Assembly: GCF_001507545.1 (NCBI RefSeq)
Contig: NZ_LQBP01000006.1
Coordinates: forward strand, 124,001-188,000
Length of the DNA: 64,000 nt
DNA from: Ruegeria profundi
GTDB lineage: Bacteria; Pseudomonadota; Alphaproteobacteria; Rhodobacterales; Rhodobacteraceae
Direction: 5' to 3'
The position numbers and the translations under genes are program-made. The notes below the pieces were generated by a model, which did no database searches, was not told the DNA's origin, and saw only the letters and a list, made by a program, of their open reading frames with translations. This document shows, piece after piece, positions 43,512 through 53,912 of the stretch. The stretch's first letter is position 1. Each line of letters starts with the position of its first letter.

Positions 43512-44087
43512 TTAAGGCGCCCAATTTCGCTGATCCGGTACAAACAGGGCCATCGTATCGCCCAGCCTCAATTCTCCGGGCCGTTCAACCCATGCGGTGA
43601 CACCGCGCCGCCCCTGGGCAGCCGCCTTGAATGCCGCGCCATGGCCGGGCAAGTCTGCTTCGATTTCGCGCCCCGGAAGAACACAGGGGCGGTTTTCCAT
43701 GTCGACCACTATGGTCAGACCGCCGGCAACCTGAAGCCGTGACGATGGTGGAACATGCGTGAAGTCAGGGATACCACGCAGCACAAGGGAAGCCCCCAGA
43801 AGCGAGGGGTCCAAATCTTGAATGCCCATCTCTTTTGCTGTCGCCGCAATCTCTTCCAGAGACAATACTGACAATTGCCGGACGTTGCGGATTTCAGTTC
43901 CCTTTGGGTAAAGGTTGGCCACGCGTACGCAGGACGCCCTGTTTTCGCCTTCATGCCGCGCCCCAACGTCACCCGAAAACCCAAGGTCAAGCCAGTCAAC
44001 CGCTTTGGCCCGAATACTGGTTCCTGCGGGGACATGACCCAGCCAGACAACCTCTGCCTCATAGTCGGTCTTGCGTAAAACCGGCAT
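43512..44087 (-). CDS. MOSC-domain protein
   Basis: The 191-aa protein has the MOSC layout: GFSGDVGARHEGENRASCVRVANLYPKGTEIRN split across residues 30-65, then the QLSVLSLEEIAATAKEMG helix, and the carboxy-terminal RGIPDFTHVPPSSRLQV, ENRPCVLPGREIEA, RRGVTAWVERPGELRLGD. MOSC domains bind or transfer sulfur at the molybdenum cofactor; the conserved cysteine in NRPCVLPG is present. The N-terminal beta-barrel of full MOCO sulfurases is missing, as in YiiM-type proteins. ATG 44087 is chosen because the longer frame lacks similarity. The substrate is unknown. Confidence 0.85.
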   Translation of the reverse strand: MPVLRKTDYEAEVVWLGHVPAGTSIRAKAVDWLDLGFSGDVGARHEGENRASCVRVANLYPKGTEIRNVRQLSVLSLEEIAATAKEMGIQDLDPSLLGASLVLRGIPDFTHVPPSSRLQVAGGLTIVVDMENRPCVLPGREIEADLPGHGAAFKAAAQGRRGVTAWVERPGELRLGDTMALFVPDQRNWAP

Positions 44088-44153
44088 GCTTGTTTCCCGT
44101 CTCAGCCGCTTATTGAAGCGCACTAGAGGACAGAAAGCCAAGAATGAAAAGAC

Positions 44154-44183
44154 AAAAAAAAGACCCGGGACATTGCCCGGGTC
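44154..44183 (-). terminator. Strong intrinsic terminator after ftsH
   Basis: An 8-bp GC stem GACCCGGG / CCCGGGTC with a six-base loop is followed on the minus strand by eight T residues, 9 bp after the ftsH stop. Confidence 0.9.
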
Positions 44184-44191
44184 CAGTCCGT

Positions 44192-46108
<1,917 letters not shown>

Positions 46109-46129
46109 GGAAGATCTCCCACAAGATTT

Positions 46130-46149
46130 CGGCAGATGGAGGTCTGCCG
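46130..46149 (-). promoter_or_regulatory. Leader hairpin of ftsH
   Basis: CGGCAGA and TCTGCCG form a perfect 7-bp stem with a 6-nt loop that holds GGAGG/CCTCC, 21 bp upstream of the ftsH start. Upstream promoter-like boxes on the minus strand are TTGAAC (46188-46183) and TATTTT (46166-46161); a CTTGAA heat-shock-like -35 overlaps at 46179-46174. Confidence 0.4.
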
Positions 46150-46184
46150 CTTTGTTTTATAAAATAGAGAGGATTCAAGCAGGT

Positions 46185-47438
46185 TCAATGCGATAAAATT
46201 GAAGAGTAGAACTCGGGCCGATGTGGCGCAAATTCGGCTGTCCAACCATTTGAATAAGCGACCAATGGCGCCGAAAGCAGTTTTTCCCCCTTCCAAACTG
46301 CGGGTGAGGATAAAAGCGCCTTGCGGGGTTTTCCCAAGTCTCGCCAGTCGGGCACTTGCGGCAAACCGTCCTTTCCCAGCACGCGCACCTCGGCACCGGG
46401 CGACGGTGGCCCCGATAGAATCCAACGGCTATCCCAAACCTCGTTCGGAGCGGACATTTCCCCCGCCACTGCGTTTAGCTCCCTGCAAAACCACGTTTTA
46501 TTGCCATGCGGGATCAATAAGCAGCCAGATAGCGTCATTGTCCGGCCATCCGCGACGGCCGCAACGGCCTTATCGACGGCGGCCCGACGCGGCGCGTACC
46601 CCTGCCCCGCAATCCATGCGATGATCGCCACAACCAACCGTCGTTGAATTTCTGCAGGGACCTGTTTGAAACCACTGCGGTCCAGACAGACATCCCCGCC
46701 ATCAACCACAGAGATGCTACGCGCGGATTCTTGCGTATAGCGCGCTAAAGCCTCACGCGCTTGTGCAAGATTTTCAGCCACCCGGGCCAAAGACTGCGCA
46801 GAAATCCCTAATGTCTTGAGGTCCTGCAGCGCTTTGCGCGCCTTGATCCGGTCGAACCTCTGATCCTGATTCGACGGATCTTCAACCCAGCCCACATCAA
46901 GCTCTGACAGATAGTCCCGTAAGGCTTGCCGCGTGATACCCAGCATCGGACGCAGCAATGTGACGCCATTGTGGACCCTTGCATTGGGCATGCCAGACAA
47001 GCCTGTCACACCAGCCGCCCGGCCCAACCGCATCAGCACAGTCTCGGCCTGATCGTCCGCCGTGTGGCCAAGTGCAATCGCCGAGATGTCGTTGCGCTGC
47101 GCCCAATCCGTCAACAAACGGTATCTTGCCTGTCGGGCCTGGTCCTGCAAGTTCCCTGCACCATCCCAGCCCTGCCACAGAAGTGTTTCATGCGCGATAC
47201 CCAAACGCGCGGCCTGATCCGCCACCTGCTTGGCCTCATCAGCGGCTTCGGGACGCAGCCCGTGGTTCACGGTTGCTGCAAACAGGTGGATATTTTCGGA
47301 CTGCGCAATCTCATGCAACAAATACATCAACGCGACCGAGTCCCCTCCGCCGGACACAGCAACGCCCAATCGCTGCGGCAGATGTTCGGGCAGCCCAGCG
47401 CGCAGTTCAGATCGAAGCGTTTCGGCCTGATGGGTCAA
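46185..47438 (-). CDS. tilS: tRNA(Ile)-lysidine synthase
   Basis: TilS converts C34 of the AUA-reading tRNA-Ile to lysidine, which is essential. The 417-aa protein has the N-type ATP pyrophosphatase loop AVSGGGDSVALMYLL near residue 28 and GHTADDQAETVLMRLGRAAG, both diagnostic. The C-terminal substrate-binding domain is present (to about 410). The start is TTG, and it overlaps the cpoB stop by 4 bp. It precedes ftsH, the same order seen in many proteobacteria. Confidence 0.95.
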   Translation of the reverse strand: MTHQAETLRSELRAGLPEHLPQRLGVAVSGGGDSVALMYLLHEIAQSENIHLFAATVNHGLRPEAADEAKQVADQAARLGIAHETLLWQGWDGAGNLQDQARQARYRLLTDWAQRNDISAIALGHTADDQAETVLMRLGRAAGVTGLSGMPNARVHNGVTLLRPMLGITRQALRDYLSELDVGWVEDPSNQDQRFDRIKARKALQDLKTLGISAQSLARVAENLAQAREALARYTQESARSISVVDGGDVCLDRSGFKQVPAEIQRRLVVAIIAWIAGQGYAPRRAAVDKAVAAVADGRTMTLSGCLLIPHGNKTWFCRELNAVAGEMSAPNEVWDSRWILSGPPSPGAEVRVLGKDGLPQVPDWRDLGKPRKALLSSPAVWKGEKLLSAPLVAYSNGWTAEFAPHRPEFYSSILSH

Positions 47439-48259
47439 GAACAGCCCAGCGACGCCATTTCCTGCGTGGCCGCAGACACCGTGGCCGAGGCCGGAAAACG
47501 CACGCCGACTTCGGACAGGGTAATGCAGGCCTGATCGGTCTGTCCCAAACGTCCCAAGGCCGCCCCCAGTTCAAAGAGCGCCTCAGACGCAAAGGCGCCT
47601 TCAGAATCACCAGTAAAGCTGGCGAGGAACGCCCGTGCGGCTTCACGCGTGTTGCCCAGCCCTTCAAGCGCCTGACCGCGTTTCAGGTGCGCCTCGGGCG
47701 CAAGCGGGCTTCCGGGGTACGAAATATCGAACTGCGCAAACTGATCGGCCGCAGCCTGAAAATCCCCTTCGGCCAGCGCCAGTGCAGCAGCTTCGAAGTC
47801 GGACTGCTCACCAACCGCCAACTCTCCTTGTTCGGTCGCGGCTGGAGCGAGCGGAGAAGCCGGTGCAGCGGCGGTGATCTCTGCTTCGCCGCCCAAAGTC
47901 GAGGTCTCACCCAGCGTGCTGAGATCGCCGCCCTCAAGTTCGACAAGGCGGAATTCAAGGTCGCCGATCCGATTGGTGCCGTCGGTCACGATATTCTGCA
48001 CCCGCTGGTTCAGCTGTTCGGTCTGACGGGTCAGGCGCTGCAACTCGGCCTCGATGGCATCTACACGCTCGAGAACGGAACTGCCGGACAGGTTCGGGGC
48101 CGGCGAACCGGTCGTCGAAAACTCACGCTTCAGGCGCTGTATTTCGACGTGAAGCACGGTCAATTCCTGCCGGATATCGGCCAAAGTCTGCTGATCCTGT
48201 GCTTGTGCCGCACCGGCGGTCGCAACAACCGCGGCCAGAATCCATCCTGCAATTCTCAT
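47435..48259 (-). CDS. cpoB: Cell division coordinator CpoB (YbgF)
   Basis: CpoB links the Tol-Pal system with peptidoglycan synthesis during constriction. The 274-aa protein has a signal peptide (MRIAGWILAAVVATAGAAQA), an N-terminal coiled coil (about 25-95, LADIRQELTVLHVEIQRLKR), a Ala/Pro-rich linker and C-terminal TPRs (about 150-265, GDFQAAADQFAQFDISYPGS, LGNTREAARAFLASF). It lies 4 bp after pal and overlaps tilS by 4 bp. Confidence 0.94.
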   Translation of the reverse strand: MRIAGWILAAVVATAGAAQAQDQQTLADIRQELTVLHVEIQRLKREFSTTGSPAPNLSGSSVLERVDAIEAELQRLTRQTEQLNQRVQNIVTDGTNRIGDLEFRLVELEGGDLSTLGETSTLGGEAEITAAAPASPLAPAATEQGELAVGEQSDFEAAALALAEGDFQAAADQFAQFDISYPGSPLAPEAHLKRGQALEGLGNTREAARAFLASFTGDSEGAFASEALFELGAALGRLGQTDQACITLSEVGVRFPASATVSAATQEMASLGCS

Positions 48260-48263
48260 CGTC

Positions 48264-48779
48264 TTACCCCAAGGTTGAACCGGTCAGCACCGTCACCGCG
48301 CGGCGGTTCTTGGAATAGCAATCCTCGGTGCTACAAATCTCGATCGGGCGTTCCTTGCCATAGCTGACCGTGGTCAGACGGTTGCCCGCCACCCCGCGCG
48401 AGATCAGGTATTCGCGGGCTGCATTCGCCCGGCGCGCGCCCAAAGCAAGGTTGTATTCGCGCGTACCTTGTTCATCCGCATGCCCTTCTATGGTCGCAAC
48501 ATAGTCCGGGTTGGCCAGCAACCACTGGGCCTGCCCCTCTAGGACCGTCTGAGCCTGCGCTGTCAGGGTCGATTGATCCACCGAAAACAGAACCCGGTCG
48601 CCGATCGTTTGCTGGAAATATGCCGGTGAGCGCGGATCGCTGGGTGAGCCCGACGCGAACGCCCCATTGGCCCCATTTGCGCCATTGCCAAAGCCGCCCA
48701 GGCCGGATGGGTCGTTATTGGTACAGGCCGCCATCGCGGTCAGCGCACCCAAGGCTATGATTTTGCCCAATACATTCAT
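48264..48779 (-). CDS. pal: Peptidoglycan-associated lipoprotein Pal
   Basis: The 171-aa outer-membrane lipoprotein has the signal MNVLGKIIALGALTAMAAC with lipobox AMAAC, a Gly/Asn-rich linker (NGANGANGAFASGS), and an OmpA-like domain (about 60-165). The domain reads VLFSVDQSTLTAQAQTVL, IEGHADEQGTREYNLALGARRA and VSYGKERPI, including the Asp and Arg that bind meso-DAP. It is separated from tolB by 88 bp, unlike the overlapping tolB/tolA pair, and may have extra expression. Confidence 0.96.
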   Translation of the reverse strand: MNVLGKIIALGALTAMAACTNNDPSGLGGFGNGANGANGAFASGSPSDPRSPAYFQQTIGDRVLFSVDQSTLTAQAQTVLEGQAQWLLANPDYVATIEGHADEQGTREYNLALGARRANAAREYLISRGVAGNRLTTVSYGKERPIEICSTEDCYSKNRRAVTVLTGSTLG

Positions 48780-48867
48780 TCCAAGTGCCTCGTTGTTTTA
48801 TCGGTTTATTGCCGTCTCTGTACCACAGTGCAGGTTTCTTGTGAACTTTTCCACACCTCTACCCCGA

Positions 48868-50187
48868 TCAATTCTGCAATGGCCCCCATGAGGGATCGCT
48901 GCCACCGTCCGGCGTACGCACCGGGCGCAGGTTCCGGCCCGAGATATCCACCGAATACAATGTTGCCCGGCCACTGGCCCCTTGGGTTTCGCGGGTGAAC
49001 ATGATGACCCGGCCGTTGGGGGACCAGGTCGGACCTTCATCCAGGAACGACGATGTCAGCAGCCTTTCTTCGCTGCCATCCGTTCGCATGACACCGATGT
49101 GGAAACGGCCCTTGTTCTGTTTGGTAAAGGCGATCAAATCCCCGCGCGGCGACCAGACCGGGGTGCCATAGCGGCCTTGGCCAAAACTGATACGGGTCGC
49201 CTCGCCTCCATTGGCGGGCATTATGTAAAGCTGCGGCGTGCCAGATCGGTCGCTTTCAAACACAATCTGCGATCCGTCCGGCGAATAGCTGGGGGCCGTT
49301 TCAATTGCCGGGGTGTTGGTCAGTCGCGTGCTTTGACCCGAGGCCAGATCCATTCTCCAAAGGTCCGTGTTGCCGCCCTGGATCAGAGAGTACACGATCG
49401 AACGCCCATCCGGCGAGAAGCGGGGCGAAAAGCTCATCGTGCCGTCCTGGGTATTCAGCGCGGTCCGCCTGACCCGATCAACGTCCAGCACGTAGATGCG
49501 CGGCTGGCCGGTTTCGTAGCTTGTGTACAGCAGCCTGTCACCTGTGGGTGAAAACCGCGGGGCAAGAACAATGGCCGAGCTGTCCGTGAGGTACTGCACA
49601 TTCGCGCCGTCGTAATCCATGATCGCCAACCGCTTCAGCCGCTGATCCTTTGGCCCGCTTTCCGACACAAACGCCACACGGCTGTCGAAGTAACTGCCCT
49701 CGCCTGTGATCCGGCTATAGACCTGATCAGAGACCTTGTGCGCCATGCGCCGCCAGCCTTCGGTCGTGCCAGCGAATTGAAGCCCATTGCCCAGTTCCTG
49801 CCCCGAAAACACATCCCAAACCCGGAACCGCACAGTCAGGCGGTTGCCCGAGACGTTTACCGCCCCGGTCACAAGCGCCTCGGCATTGATGGCCTTCCAA
49901 TCCGCAAACTGTACCGGAGAATCAAAACTGCTGACACGGCTGATGAACGCATCGGCAGAGATTTCGCGGAACAGCCCGGTGCCGGTCAGGTCAGCTGCGA
50001 CAACGCGTGTAATGTCATTTGCATATTGCGCCGCCGCCGGTCCGTCGGGCACGAAATTTGGCACCGCAAAGGGCAGCGGTTCAATGATCCCCTGATCCAG
50101 TTCCAGGCGCAATGGCCCGCTTTGGGCGTAGACCGGCGCTGCCAATATCGTCAGGCCGAGCAACAGGCTGGTCACAAATCTTATCAT
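48868..50187 (-). CDS. tolB: Tol-Pal system protein TolB
   Basis: The 439-aa periplasmic protein has a signal peptide ([21 protein letters not shown]), an N-terminal alpha/beta domain (about 25-160) and a six-bladed beta propeller (about 170-435) with repeated FSPDG/YSPDGS/WSPRGD/WSPNGR blade motifs. TolB shuttles between Pal and the TolQRA motor to keep the outer membrane attached at the division site. Its ATG overlaps the tolA stop by 4 bp. Confidence 0.97.
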   Translation of the reverse strand: MIRFVTSLLLGLTILAAPVYAQSGPLRLELDQGIIEPLPFAVPNFVPDGPAAAQYANDITRVVAADLTGTGLFREISADAFISRVSSFDSPVQFADWKAINAEALVTGAVNVSGNRLTVRFRVWDVFSGQELGNGLQFAGTTEGWRRMAHKVSDQVYSRITGEGSYFDSRVAFVSESGPKDQRLKRLAIMDYDGANVQYLTDSSAIVLAPRFSPTGDRLLYTSYETGQPRIYVLDVDRVRRTALNTQDGTMSFSPRFSPDGRSIVYSLIQGGNTDLWRMDLASGQSTRLTNTPAIETAPSYSPDGSQIVFESDRSGTPQLYIMPANGGEATRISFGQGRYGTPVWSPRGDLIAFTKQNKGRFHIGVMRTDGSEERLLTSSFLDEGPTWSPNGRVIMFTRETQGASGRATLYSVDISGRNLRPVRTPDGGSDPSWGPLQN

Positions 50188-51281
50188 TTTATCCGCATCC
50201 TCTCGGGATTGAATGTAATCTCAATATCCTGCCATTGCTCGTATTTTTCAGCAGGCAGGGTGTATCCTTTGGCCCCACAGCGCAAAATCGCCCGTCGTGC
50301 GGCCTCAAAAGCCTGATTTGCCGACGCAGCCGTACCGCCTGAGCTGTCGATCATGCGCAGACTCCCCCCGACAACTTTGCCATCCGGGGTCAGCGAAAAC
50401 GCCACAACCACCACCGTCTGCAACGCATCCGTGGACAAAGAACCCACGTTCCAGCACTGCGATACGGCAAGGCGCATGGCGTCTTTCTCTCCGCTCGTCA
50501 ACGGCGGGCCGGAGGGTGCACTATTTTGCCCCAACGCCTCGGCCAGAGCATCATCAATTGCGGTGTCGTTCTGCGCAGGCTCGGGCGGGGTCGGGTCCTG
50601 TTCTTCGGCCACTTCAGGCTGGGCCGGAGGTGAAGGCCGGTTCGGTCGCACTCGCGGTCGTGGGGATGTGCGCGGTGCATTCTCTTTGGTTTCTTCGGCT
50701 TCGGTCACAATTTGATCGGTGGCCTCTTCCGGGGCGGTTTGATCCTGCTGCTCTTGCTGGGTTTCGGAGCCGTCATCCAGCGACACGGCGGGTGTTTCCA
50801 CCTCATCGGGCTGAGCCTCTGGCGGCGGCGGAGCGATGGGCTGTGGTGCAACTTTATCGGCCGGGCGTGGCTGGGCCTCGGGGCCCGGAGGAACTGGCAA
50901 AGTCTCAGACACGGTTTCTGGCTGATCCAGTGTAGGGGGCTCTTCGACCAATTCGGGTTCAGGGGGTGCCTCAACTGGTTCCGGTACGGGATCGGGGTCA
51001 GGTTCTGGCGGTGTCACGACTTCGGGCGGCGTCAGCTCCTCCTCCGTCGCTTCGGGTGGCGTCACGTCTTCGGTAGGCTCTTCGGGAGGCTGTAACGCCG
51101 TTGGGGTTGGCACCTCGGGCGCGGTACTCTGCGCGGTCAGCGCAGCAAATTGCTCAGCCGACACCACCGAAACCTCCTGTACCGCCATTGGCAAGGGCTC
51201 GGACCGAAAGGTGCCGCCAAACAGGGCCCACCCAATCAAGGTGACATGGGCAATAGCTGAGATCTTGGTGCCGGTATCCAC
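50184..51281 (-). CDS. tolA: Cell envelope integrity protein TolA
   Basis: The 365-aa protein has one N-terminal membrane helix ([17 protein letters not shown]), a long Pro/Glu/Thr-rich segment (about residues 45-250, many PEP/PPE repeats), and a C-terminal TolA/TonB-like domain (about 262-365, [32 protein letters not shown]). It links the TolQR motor to TolB and Pal. The middle segment is a proline-rich extended rod and not the Ala/Lys coiled helix of E. coli TolA. The start is GTG, 9 bp after tolR. Confidence 0.9.
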   Translation of the reverse strand: MDTGTKISAIAHVTLIGWALFGGTFRSEPLPMAVQEVSVVSAEQFAALTAQSTAPEVPTPTALQPPEEPTEDVTPPEATEEELTPPEVVTPPEPDPDPVPEPVEAPPEPELVEEPPTLDQPETVSETLPVPPGPEAQPRPADKVAPQPIAPPPPEAQPDEVETPAVSLDDGSETQQEQQDQTAPEEATDQIVTEAEETKENAPRTSPRPRVRPNRPSPPAQPEVAEEQDPTPPEPAQNDTAIDDALAEALGQNSAPSGPPLTSGEKDAMRLAVSQCWNVGSLSTDALQTVVVVAFSLTPDGKVVGGSLRMIDSSGGTAASANQAFEAARRAILRCGAKGYTLPAEKYEQWQDIEITFNPERMRIK

Positions 51282-51290
51282 CGCGCGGCC

Positions 51291-51767
51291 TCACTCTCCA
51301 CCTTCGTCCAAGGCTGGCCCACCGGTGTCTGTCACCAGGCCCACATTGGAAAACCCACCTGCATTCAGCGCGCCCATGACCTGCATCACCTGCGCATAGG
51401 GGATAGATCCATCCGCCCGCAGGAACACGCGGTCACTGCTGCGTTCTGCCGCGATGGCGCGTAGCTTGCCAATCAACTCCTGCCGCAAAACGTCCGTAGT
51501 CTGAATCTGTACCCGTCCATCTGCGGTCAGCGTCACGGTCAGAGGTTCCTCATTATCCCCGGGCAGCGCACTGGCCGCGGTTTTCGGCAGATCGACCGGC
51601 ACGCCCACGGTCAGCAAAGGTGCAGCCACCATGAAAATGATCAGCAGCACCAGCATAACATCAACGAATGGCGTTACGTTGATCTCGGCCATGGGTTGCG
51701 CGCGACCACGGCGGCGCCCCCGCCTGCGTCCATTACCGCCTCCGTTCTGTTGAACAGCCGCGCCCAT
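51291..51767 (-). CDS. tolR: Tol-Pal proton channel protein TolR (ExbD family)
   Basis: The 158-aa protein has a Gly/Arg-rich cytoplasmic N-terminus (GNGRRRGRRRGR), then PMAEINVTPFVDVMLVLLIIFMVAAP, in which the aspartate of the membrane helix carries protons. A periplasmic domain follows. ATG 51767 lies two bases after the tolQ stop (TGACATG); the longer frame would run through tolQ and is not real. TolQ and TolR form the motor that energises TolA. Confidence 0.96.
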   Translation of the reverse strand: MGAAVQQNGGGNGRRRGRRRGRAQPMAEINVTPFVDVMLVLLIIFMVAAPLLTVGVPVDLPKTAASALPGDNEEPLTVTLTADGRVQIQTTDVLRQELIGKLRAIAAERSSDRVFLRADGSIPYAQVMQVMGALNAGGFSNVGLVTDTGGPALDEGGE

Positions 51768-51768
51768 G

Positions 51769-52464
51769 TCAGCTGTCCAACTGGCGCGAGAGGATCGTGG
51801 CGAATTCGTCGGCAAAAGCCTCGTAACCACCGACAATCCGATCACTATCCGCACTAAGCTTGTTGTAGAAGATAACCGCCGGGATCGCGGCCAGCAGGCC
51901 CAAGCCCGTCGCCAAAAGCGCCTCGGCAATACCGGGTGCGACCACGGCCAAGTTCGTGTTCTGTTGCTCGGCAATCTCGATGAAGGCGTTCATGATGCCC
52001 CAGACGGTACCGAACAGGCCGATGAACGGCGCGGTCGAGCCTACGGTGGCCAAGATGGACAATCCCTTTTGCAGCGTCTCGGCCTCTTTCGCGATTGCAA
52101 CATCCATCGAGCGGTCAATCCGCGCGGTGGCCCCGGCGATGAGACCACCATCAGTACGATGCGATCGCCGCCATTCGATCATGCCGGCCGCAAAAATCTT
52201 CTCCGAGCTGCCATCCGGTTGGGTTCCGATCTGGTCGAACAATTCATCCAGAGGGTTACCTGACCAGAAGCTTTCGTCAAACACCTGCGCCTCGCGCCGT
52301 GCGGCGCGGTAGTTGATCAGTTTTTGAATGATGATCGCCCACGACCAGATGGATGCAGCAATCAGCATCAGCATCACAAGTTTGACGATAAATGTCGCGC
52401 GGGCATACAGCCCCCACATGGAGAAGTCGATCTCCTGCGCCAGCGCCAGCGTTTCAGCTTCCAT
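51769..52464 (-). CDS. tolQ: Tol-Pal proton channel protein TolQ
   Basis: The 231-aa protein has three membrane helices and the MotA/ExbB signature: FIVKLVMLMLIAASIWSWAIII near the N-terminus, then TAPFIGLFGTVWGIMNAFIEI and ATGLGLLAAIPAVIFYNKL. It forms the stator with TolR. It is the first core Tol gene, 109 bp downstream of ybgC, so a second promoter or co-transcription with ybgC are both possible. Confidence 0.97.
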   Translation of the reverse strand: MEAETLALAQEIDFSMWGLYARATFIVKLVMLMLIAASIWSWAIIIQKLINYRAARREAQVFDESFWSGNPLDELFDQIGTQPDGSSEKIFAAGMIEWRRSHRTDGGLIAGATARIDRSMDVAIAKEAETLQKGLSILATVGSTAPFIGLFGTVWGIMNAFIEIAEQQNTNLAVVAPGIAEALLATGLGLLAAIPAVIFYNKLSADSDRIVGGYEAFADEFATILSRQLDS

Positions 52465-52573
52465 GAACCTGCTCTTTGTTTTGCCTGAGGGCCGTTCGTT
52501 TGGCCTTGTTTTTCCAAACGCTAACCCAGATGGTTATGAAAAGCCAACAGAACCACTTCGGCCTCGCAATTTG

Positions 52574-52981
52574 TTACAGCAATGCGCGAATCTCTGCCGG
52601 AAGACGTACGGGCTTTCCTTGTGCATTCATGCATACGGCGGTGACTGTTGCGCGAAAAATCTCGGTTTCGCCGCGCTTTATCAGCTGTCCCATCATCAGC
52701 CGAACGCCGGACCGCGAGATAAAGCGCGTTTCCACCGTCAGCTCGTCCTCGAACCTCGCGGTTGCCAGATAGTCCGCCTCGATCCGCCGGACGACCCAGA
52801 CGATCCCCTCATCACGCATGGCGTTCTGATCATTTCCCAGCTGGCGCACGTAGTCCGAACGCGCACGTTCTATATATTTGAGGTAGTTCGCGTGATAAAC
52901 CACGCCGCCCATGTCGGTGTCTTCATAGTAGACCCGCACGGAATAGACGTGCTTTTTCTGCTCGGGTTCTTGGTCGGTCAT
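52574..52981 (-). CDS. ybgC: Tol-Pal-associated acyl-CoA thioesterase YbgC
   Basis: The 135-aa hotdog-fold protein has the YbgC signature VYYEDTDMGGVVYHANYLKYIERARSD split across residues 18-45, with the catalytic aspartate in EDTDMGG. It hydrolyses short acyl-CoA thioesters and may act on phospholipid precursors at the inner membrane. It leads the tol-pal group as in most proteobacteria. A TATATATA stretch 65 bp upstream may be the -10 region. Confidence 0.94.
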   Translation of the reverse strand: MTDQEPEQKKHVYSVRVYYEDTDMGGVVYHANYLKYIERARSDYVRQLGNDQNAMRDEGIVWVVRRIEADYLATARFEDELTVETRFISRSGVRLMMGQLIKRGETEIFRATVTAVCMNAQGKPVRLPAEIRALL

Positions 52982-53073
52982 AGGGGACGGTCCGATCTTT
53001 CAATACTGTTGAAATTTGCTGACGCGGGACGTGCCATGCCTCACATATATATAGCCCCGCGTGCAATCCCTGT

Positions 53074-53208
53074 ATGACAACAATTTTGCATGCCGCTATT
53101 TCGGAGAAAGAGTTTTTTCACCTGCTGACTTATTTAACGGCTAAGCCTAGTGCGCGAACAGAGTTGGACCGGAAACGGATCATTGATCTGGGCATTTCGA
53201 CGCGCTAG
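53074..53208 (+). CDS. Possible 44-aa small ORF
   Basis: ATG 53074 opens a frame reading MTTILHAAISEKEFFHLLTY and ending DLGISTR, amphipathic and charged. No ribosome site is seen, but a TATATATA lies 20-28 bp upstream, so a leaderless transcript is imaginable. It sits in the 200-bp gap between ybgC and the uncharacterised gene, on the opposite strand. Weakly supported. Confidence 0.2.
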   Translation: MTTILHAAISEKEFFHLLTYLTAKPSARTELDRKRIIDLGISTR

Positions 53209-53228
53209 ATACCCCAGCCGCCTGTGTC

Positions 53229-53873
53229 CTACTGCACTGGCTTCATCCGCGCAAACAACCGCAGCGCATGGGACGCTTCCCGCGCCGCGCCGGGCAGAAC
53301 AGGGTCATAAGCCGCCCGGATCAACTCGGCTATGTCTGGCCGCAGAACCGTCGTTTGCCCCGCCACAGCCAAGGGCGATTGTGAGCGAAAAGCCGTGTCC
53401 GACCACAGTAGAATGGTCTGCACCACCTGGCTCAGCGCCAAGGTTTCGGCCGAAACCTTCGACAATTCATTATCCATCCTCAGAAAGACAAAAGCCGCGC
53501 GGATCGCGCCATCCTCTTCGAACCGAAAGACCCGATACTGATTGGCATCCGCCGCCACCAGACGGTCCATCAAGGGCGCCAGATCCGGGATCAAACGGTC
53601 GAGGTCGGGAACCTCCAGCAACTCCTGCCAGTCGCGAAAAAAGAAGACCATGCAATTGGCGCCCAGCTCAGGATCGGTCTCGGCCATCTTGTGCCCGGCC
53701 AATGCCACCACTGCCTCGAACGCACCTTTGACGGTGGACAGGGTCGCATCCTCAACGCCAAAAACAATGGGAACAATGGGTCGCCCCCAACGGGCAAACA
53801 GAAAATCACCATTTTCGCGTGTAAACAGCGCCTCGATCTGATCGGGTGTCACGCCCTGCCCCCAGTGTTTCAA
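53229..53873 (-). CDS. Uncharacterised protein, probably frameshifted near its 5' end
   Basis: The intact frame codes for 214 residues, starting TTG (MKHWGQGVTPDQIEALF). It has no signal peptide or membrane helix, and I do not recognise the family. No good ribosome site precedes the TTG. In another frame directly upstream, from a TTG overlapping the ruvB stop (53916), the sequence reads LDFKALAALFETLG and would join smoothly as ETLGQGVTPDQIEALF if one base of the G5 run (53859-53863) were removed. So the true gene may start at 53916 and be broken by a one-base insertion, or the run may be a sequencing error or a slippage site. Confidence 0.7.
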   Translation of the reverse strand: MKHWGQGVTPDQIEALFTRENGDFLFARWGRPIVPIVFGVEDATLSTVKGAFEAVVALAGHKMAETDPELGANCMVFFFRDWQELLEVPDLDRLIPDLAPLMDRLVAADANQYRVFRFEEDGAIRAAFVFLRMDNELSKVSAETLALSQVVQTILLWSDTAFRSQSPLAVAGQTTVLRPDIAELIRAAYDPVLPGAAREASHALRLFARMKPVQ

Positions 53874-53912
53874 ACAAAGCCGCCAGAGCCTTAAAGTCTA
53901 ATGGCGCGCAGT

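Noticed and set aside
46979-48367. Open frame of about 460 codons on the plus strand opposite tilS and cpoB
   Set aside because: It lies fully antisense to two well-supported genes, has low-complexity Arg/Pro/Ser-rich translation and no family resemblance. It arises from high-GC codon bias.
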